A stretch of 64,000 nucleotides of DNA. Origin: a virus. The translations under genes were made by a program, and so were the position numbers. The DNA is taken from positions 26,578 to 90,577 of the IMG/VR virus record IMGVR_UViG_3300028844_002207; one strand, given 5' to 3'. The notes beneath the pieces are model-generated. The model saw only the letters and a list, made by a program, of their open reading frames with translations. It did not search any database and had not been told where the DNA came from. This document shows, piece by piece, positions 10,901-19,900 of this stretch; the stretch's first letter is position 1; each line of letters begins with the position of its first letter.

Positions 10901-13900
10901 TAACAGAAGAAATGTTAAAGCAGTATGTAGATATAGTTGAGGCAAATGAACTAATAAATCAGTTAGGTAAGTTGGGTGTTTATCCAGCAATAGCACAAAC
11001 AGAAATGTTTTTGAAGACTGGTAATGCAGCTTTCTTGACAGATTTTTATGATGATAATGGTAAAATACAACCTGAAATTCATACAGTAGCATTTGGTCAA
11101 GTCCAAAGATTGTTAACTACATATAAAGAAACTAGAGCAGACAATACTAAAGAGGATGATGCACCACAAACCGAAGAAGAAATTGCAATTGAAGAAACTG
11201 AAGAAACAAGATCTGCACTTGATGTACTTTTAGAAAAGGCAGGTATAGATATAAAAATTGATGTAAGCACTAATAGTCCTTTATTAGTTAAGGCATTGGA
11301 GAGAGCCTATAAAAATTATAGAGCTAAGCAAGCAAGATTAGGCTTACCTATTTTAGATAGTACTGCGTGGATGAGTTCTGCTGAAGCAGTTAACATTAGA
11401 AATGTTGTTAATGCAATTAAAAAAGTATGGGCATCAGGAAAATCAGAGGTAGGAGTAGAAGGCACACTAGAATTTAATAATCCTCTTGGAACAGATGTAA
11501 TAAAAGAAGATGTAGGATTAGAAGAGTTTTTACTGGACCCTGAAGTATTAATTAATAATCCAGTTATAACATCTATATTAAACCAATCAGGAGTTGATAT
11601 GGCTGATGTAGTTGAGATTGCAGATGTAAAGTTAAAAAAAGGTCAAGCTCTAGAAAACACACCACAAAGAAAATTCTATAAAGGCGGTGTTACTGCAGAT
11701 ATATATAAAATATCTGTAGTAGATAATCAGACTGGAGAAATTGTAAAGATGTACAAGTTTTTAGATAAAAAAGGCAATGAACTTTCAGATGATATTATTG
11801 AGTTTTTAGATACCAACTTTAAATCTGTTCAAGGAGTTTTCTTAGCAGACCAAGGTAAAATAGCTAAGAATGCTTTAGATGCACTAAATGCAAACCTTGT
11901 AGATTCATCAACTACTTTTGATTTTGATGGAGTAACAGGATTAACATATGGTCAAGTTATATATAAAGACGGTGTAAAATATATTGTTGTTCAAGATCCA
12001 CGCTTTTCTAAAAAGTATGGTGCAAACCAAAAACTTAAAGTAATCAAAGAGTCTGATAACACAGGACCTTTTGCAGAAAGAAAGTTTTTGTATATACCGC
12101 AAGGAGAATTTAAAGGTAGATTTACTTTAGAAGAAACTACATTTAATTTAATTCCAGATACGGTAACAAAAATTCAAACTAATGATTTGACTACCCTTTA
12201 CCCTCATGTTAATTACACTGAAGGTGGTTCATCATCTGATAATGCCAAAGCAAGAGAAAGATATAATGCTATTCTTAGTATGTTATCTCCAGAAGAAATA
12301 GCCGGTTTACAGTTGGTTGTATCTCTTGATTCAAGAGGAGGAACTAATACTGGATCTTACACTGCTAAAAATAGAGAAGGTAAAGTATATAAAGAAGCTA
12401 ATCCATTAATAGATAGATTAGTAAGTAAGTACGTTGTTGGTATACGTATAGCTAATCCTGCATTACGAGAAACTATTAATGCAAAGTTAGCTGAGATGGG
12501 TATTGAACCATCTAATAGTCCGGAAGGAGTATTTGCTTATTTAAATAATGAATCATTTTTAATTAGAGATCAACGTACTGGCTCCCCTATAGATCCAAGA
12601 TCTATGACTGCGGAACAAGCAAGCAATGTTATTCTAGCAAAAAAAGGTTTAAATAAAGAACAAAAAGCAGAAGCTCTTGAACAAGTACATAGAGCATTTG
12701 CATTGAATGCATTAGTTGTTCAAACATTTGATAATTTAAATGTGGGAGATGAGGTTGTTTACTTTATGGCAGACTCAAAAGATATACCTTTTAGTATAAA
12801 CTTAAATCTTAAAGGAGGAAGAGTTGCATATGCTAAAGCAAGAGAAAGAGTATATCCTCTACCAATGGATGCGTTGTTATATGATACTGCAGATGAAGCG
12901 GGTAACTTATTTATTTTTGATTTAAAATATGATAAAGAAACTGGTGAAAGAACTTATGACTTTACTACAAATTTAAAAGGTAAAGAAAGAGATGCTTTGG
13001 AAGATGCAATTGAAACACAATTAAAAAAACAAAATCAATGGGATAATCTATTGGATGCTGGTAAAGGCACAGATAGATATCTTGCTATGGTAAGATTGCC
13101 AAATGGAACATATGCAAAAGTAAATTTAAAACCGGTTGAATATACTAATACTGAATTAGAAGAACTATATGTAGATGTAGTTGAGGCAGCTAAAAGAATA
13201 GGTGCTATTAAGGATTCAGAAAAAAGCATGGAGGAAGCTGCAAAGTATAATCAAGAATTATCAGAAAGATTATTTTTAAGTAGCAGACCTGGTAACTTGA
13301 TTGAACTTAATGTGGGTCCTGATGGGTCTATCTTTATTTCTTTAGATAATAAAGGCAGTAAAACAAGCATGAACGTTGGTTTAAAGCCTGAAGAAGTTAA
13401 TGCAAAAGATCTATCAGCTAAAGATGTAATTCAAACTTTACTTACAAATTATAATACTGATCCGGCTGTAGAAAAATTAAGTGCAGATTTAAAAAATAAA
13501 AACTTCAGAAAGTCTTTTGCTCAAGGTGTTGCACCTCAAGAAATATATGATAATAGTACTACAGAGGTATTACCAGAAGTAGTACAAAATCAAACAATAG
13601 AAGTTTCAGCTGAGTCAGATGCTATACAACTATCACGTGATATAGCGTACATACCTAATGCAACTAGAAGTGATGAGATAGAGTTGAAATCAGCAATGGG
13701 TAGAGAAAGACCTACAGCTGAAGAAGCTGATGAGTCTGTATCTGATATGGAAGATGCTGAATTTGAAGAAATGGTTGACAGAGTTGATAGTAATAACTTT
13801 GGAGACTATCAAAAAAATCTTGATCATATTGTAAATGCAATACTGAGAGGTATTGAGCTAAGTCCACGTGAACAAGAGTTAATGAAAAATGATGTCTTCC

Positions 13901-16900
13901 GTCAATCAGTTACTTATGCTGTTGCAGTTCAAGGAGGACCTGGTGCATTGGCTATTGAAAAGCCTACAGGAAAAACAAAACTTGAAACTATTAAAGATGA
14001 ACTAATAGCTCTAAAAGAAAAGTTAGAAGAAGGTCTAACTACTAAAAAAGATAAAGTAAAAGCTATTAGAGGAAGTAAAGAGTATCAAGATCTATTAGCT
14101 AAAAGAAAAAAATTAGAGCGTGGTGCTAACAAATTAGTACAAGCTACATCAGAGACTGAACGTGTAGAAGACTATAATGAATTTTTAGATTGGGCAAGTG
14201 AAAACCTGCCGGATATAATTGGTGTAGAGGATTTAATAGTTCTTGCTGATAATGGTGTTTCTAACGGATATGAAAGAGTAGGTGCATTTGTTTTGAATTT
14301 AGATAGGATAGCTAATGGTGTAGATGTAAGCGGTATTATATATACAAGTCCACTTAGCCCATACAAGTATCATGAAGCGTTTCACAGTATTTTTAGAACT
14401 GTTCTTACCCAAGAACAAATTAATAAATATAGAAGCATTGCAAAAGCAGAAGTAAAAGCAAAGTACGGATCTAAATATAAGAGTGAATTACAAAGATTTA
14501 GAAATTCAGCTGAGCAATATCAGGAAATGACTGATGTTGAATTAGAAAATGAATTTGCTGAAGAATATTTAGCGGATGAGTTTGAGGCATTTAAAAAGAA
14601 CCCAAGATCTTCTAAAACTAATACTGAGATAAAATCATTCTTTACTAAGTTAATAGAATGGATTAAAGGTGTTTTCTCTAAGTACTCTTCTGTAGAGTTA
14701 CTTACATTATATGAAAACATAGATGCTGGTAAATTTAAAAATGCACCTGTACAACTTAATGAATTTACTCAATTAGAAGACTCATTAGGTGGGTCATTAA
14801 GTATTGCTAATGCATTAGTGAGATATGATACAGCTTCTAAAGTAGTTGATGCAGGTGAGCCATCAGGTGAATTATATGTTGACTCAGATGTAATAGACCC
14901 TTTGATTAGATCAATGGCGGGTATGTTTATAACAAGAGTAAATGAACTTTCATTAACTGAAAAGTCATATAACCCTACTGAAATATATAATGAATTAGAA
15001 GCAGACTTTATGACAATGCTTGATCCGGAAGGAGAAGCTAATAAAGGGTTTTCTGGTGCCAAAAAACTATATCTTGAACAGATAGATATGGCATTTATTA
15101 ATTACCCAGAAGATATTAAAAAAGAAGTTTTTGGTTTGGTTAATGTTATTTCTGATATGGATCAGGCTAATCAATTAAAAATAGAAAACGTTGAGGAAAC
15201 ATCAGGTGTAAGAAGTACAAGTGATTTTAATAAAGACGCAGCTGAGATAGGTGGTTTTAATTCTTTGTCATATAAAGTTAGATCTTATATAGCAACTACA
15301 ACTATGGTTGACACTGACTTTTTTGGAAAGACAGAGTTAACGGAGGGAGAACCTTTAATAGTACCGGTTAAGTTTCTAGAGGCATACACTACTATATTAA
15401 AATCAGTTTCAAATGAAAGTGATCCTGTGGTTATGCTTAAAAGAATGTATTCATATTCTAGATTAAACCCACAAGGTAAAGCAGTTGTAGATAAATTATT
15501 TAATGATACTGGTTTAACAATAGAAGCATTAACTTCTACTGAACCTTTCAGAGATGTTAAAGATGGTTCTTTACTGATATCAATATTAAAAGGGTTTGAA
15601 AACTATAAGGTTGATTATATATTTAATGAGAGAGATTCAAATGGAAACTTATTAATATATACTGCCTCTGAGCGTGATGATATTAATGCTCAACTAGATG
15701 AATGGGCCCAAGCATACATAACAAAAAAGAAACTTGCTACAGCTAATCCAAACAGAGTAAAAGACTTTCTAAGATTAACAAAGGATATGAAGGAAGCTAT
15801 GACATCATATCCAGAAGATACATCTATGGTATATCAAATGTCAAGAGAGTTTTCTCAAAAGATGTTTGACCTAATAGGTATTAGATTAAGTCCTAATTAT
15901 ATTGCTTATAGTATTGCTAAAAGTAAAACTGAAGAAGATTTAAAAAATAGCCCTGAGCTAAAAGCATTAGCTGATGGATATACAGAGGATGGCATTACAA
16001 ACAGTTTGCTAGATCAACTATATGATGGGTTGAATAAAAAAGCTGATCTGTTCTCTACTAAAGAAGATGGTATGGCATCAAGACTTACTAAATTAAGTCT
16101 TTCTAATGCTGCATTTGATGAATCTATTGGTTCATCTACATTTATAAATCCAAATGGTGATATAGTATATGCACATCAATTGCCTACATATCATTTAAAG
16201 AGTGTTGCTGCATTAAATAACAAATCAAAAATTGATGAGTTAAGCAATGATGAGTTTTTATCAAATAATTATTTGCTTAAAAATGAAGCTTTTTTAAATC
16301 TATCTAATACAAATAGACTTAAGGTAATAAGAGTTGCTGGTAGTAAAATTAAAGAGCAGATTTCTAATAGTGCAGCTGATCAAGCAAGTGAAGATATATT
16401 AAATGAATCTGTATCAAAGAATAAATCAACTCAAAGCTTTGGGGAATTTACCCCACAAGAGTTTGCAATAGCCCTAATAAATAATTATGTATCAAACTTT
16501 AACAGAAGAACAGGTAAGGTTGAAACTGTAATTGGTCAAGGAGCACAAGAAATTGCTATAGCTCCAGTATTTTTAAGAGTAATGGAAGCAGCAAATACAG
16601 GAGACCTTGTTCCTTTACCTGTAATAAAAGCAGTGACAAACGTTAATGGTAATGTTGTTCTTACGCCTCAAGCTATAAATGTATTTATAGATAGCATAGA
16701 AGCTGAGTTTGATAGAATAAGCAGAGAAACATTAGCATTTGAAACTGAGCCGGGTAATATTGAAGGGTTTAATAATGAAAAAAGTGATAGGGCTGATAAA
16801 GGAAGAGCTTTTAAATTTACTAATAACGGTCTACTACTTTCTGAAACAACTAAGCAAGCATTGCTAAAAGTAGTTTTAGACAAAGCTAAACTGGGTGAAA

Positions 16901-19900
16901 CTGTTTCATTTAAACAAGCTGTTTCATTGGCTGTTGGAGTAACTAATTCATCTATAAGATCTGAAGTTAATAGTAGCTTAGAAGATAGTTTCAAAGACTT
17001 TAATGATGTAATTACATCTTTGAAAGCAAAAGATAATTTATCTACTCAAGTATTACAAGGGTTGACTATTGCATCAGGTGTTTCAAGATCTGCTGTTGAA
17101 TTATCACAACTTAAACTAAATCTTACTGATGATGCTGCATATAACTTAAAGCAAATATTTTTTAATAATTATATTAACTCTAAGTCAATAAATGATTTAT
17201 TACTTGGTGACCAAGCTGTTTCTTTAAAAGATATGGTTGATAAGGTTAAAAGAGCCAAGCTACAAAATGCAGCATACTATAGTGCATATAGCCAAGTCAC
17301 TGATCCAAGTAAAGGGATAACACATGCTAGTACTAACTTTGATTTGTATCCATTCCAGGATCCAACAGCAAAGTCTGATTTTACAGGAAATGATATTGAT
17401 TTAGCTGATGCACAAGTTTATATTACTTCTAAAGGTATACGCTATTCAACATTTGCATTTGGAAGGTTAAGTCCTGCAATGGCAAGCATGTTAAATGATA
17501 TTGATATGGGTCAAACCATTAATGCAGACAGAGCATGGGGATCTCAAAATGACTCAATTAATTTAGCAAAAAAACAAGACTTTATAAACTCTAAGAAGTT
17601 TGTATACATGGATGGTAAGACAGCTTTAAAAATGTCTGTTACTGTATTAACTAAAGAGTATACATCTAATAGAAATAAAGAAACCGGTATATGGGAAGCC
17701 AAACCTAATATGCAGCAGCTTCATTATTTGCGTGAACAAATGGAAGCTAATGAAGAAGCAAATCAAAACTTTGCTATGGCGGCACCAGTTTCAGCAATAA
17801 AAATGTTGAAGCAAGGTATAAACCCACTTGAGTCAGGTGTATTTGATACAACACAAAATTTAACATCTATAAATTTAGATACTTCATATCTAGGTCTTCA
17901 GGTTGTTAACCCATCTAATAAGCTTATAGTAACTGATATGAATCAGATCAAAGAGCTTATAACTGGTGAACAAGATGGTTCTACAGAAATATTTATAGAA
18001 GGAAGCCCTGAACTTAAAACAGTTGGTGATGTCAGAGACGCATACAATAATGCAGTTGGACAAAGGGTAATCCTAAAGTATAAGAATAAAAGGAACTTAA
18101 TATTTAGTTTTGACACAGCTCTTGATGAGTTTGAAATATCTAAACAAAAAGGTGCCATAACGCCTAACCTTGCTGCATTTTTATTAGAAGCACAAAAAGG
18201 ATTGATGGCATCAGGAGCAGCATCAAACTTACTTGAATTTTTTGCTGTTGAAGATGGAGTTCAAAAGTATAATTTAAATAGTCCAATTACAGCTAAGAAG
18301 TTTGAACAAATGTTCTTAACATACTTCAGTAAAGGTACAATAAGAGAAAAGGTGCCTGGAACATCAGTTGCTTTATTATCTTCATTTGGTCATAAAATTT
18401 ATAGACGTGTCTATGAAATGGAAAATGGTATGCCAAGTAGGTCTGAAGTAGTAAGAGAAAGTTCTTATGCTGGAGAAAGCCTAGAAGATATAAATAACCT
18501 TGTTGATGGTAAGCATGACGGAGTTCTTGTTCTAGATGTACTTAGAACTGGGGTGATGGAATATAAAAACAATGATGTTAAAAATGGTGAGCCAACAGGA
18601 GTAAGATATAGTGAAACTATTATGCCTCCTATGTCTAGAGATGTAATGGAACTTATTCAAGAAAATAAGGATGCTCTTATACCAGATGTGATAGCCAAAA
18701 TGTTTGGAGTACGTATACCTACACAAGATAAACACTCTGCTGTAAATATTAGAATTGTTGATTTTATGCCTGTGTATTATGGTTCTACAGCTATATTTCC
18801 TAAAGAACTTGTAGAAATATCAGGAGCAGATTTTGATATTGATAAGGTTTATGCATTAATGAAAGAATACTACTTAGATAGTAATAAAAACTTTAAAGCT
18901 TACGGAGACGGGAATAGTTATTTTGAGTATGTGAAATACATGAACTTAAAATCATCTGAACCAAATAACATATTTAGTACAGCATCTTCATTATATAAAG
19001 ATAAAACACTTGCCATAAGAAGAGATAACGCTTTAAGTGCCGCAGAACAGACTAGGGTTACTGATGATCAAGGTGTAAATAGGATTAATGAAGAAGCTCT
19101 TAGAGCAATGTTGATATTGGGTTTACCTGTTACTCAGGCACAATTCAAATCATACGTTAAAAAACACGGGTCACCAAACGAAGCAGTATTAAACAATAAT
19201 ATTTTAGACTATAGATATACTCTAGCTGGTAATACTGGTGTAACTGGTGAATCATTAAAGTCTATTGATCAAGATAACGGAGAACGCAAGTCAGATTTAC
19301 CTGTAGCTTATCAAGCAGCTGACTTAAAAATGCTAGAAGAATTATTTAATGAGCTTTCTAACCTTGAGGGTGTGGAATTATTTGCAAGTAGAAAGGATTC
19401 TGATGTAGATATTGACACACTTCATGGTATGATAAAAGCTTTTGAAGCAAATAAAGGTGCTGCAATTGGAGCTATTGTTAAGCCTAATTTAGCATTGAGT
19501 TTACTACGTGAGTATAATATTAAATTAGATAGACCTATTAAATTTAATGGTAATACATATGATGGCTTTACTAAGGACAAAATAAACGGAGATAGAATAC
19601 AAGATATTATTTCTACTCTAGTTACAATGGAGACTGATAATGCAAAAGAACGTTTAATAGCAAAATTTGGTCTTAATATAAAAGCTGTTGGGCTTGTTGG
19701 TAATATGGTATCTTTAGGGGTTCCTTTAAGAACGGCAATTCTTTTAATAAATTCAGCTGAAGTAAGAGATCTTTATGATCAAGCATTAAACAAAGATGAT
19801 CAATTTGATGCTGGCTTTAATAAATTATTAGCAAACCGTATAAACGCAGTAGCTGCATTAGCTCAAAAACAAAAAGAAAAGACCGGTAATAAAGCTCCAT

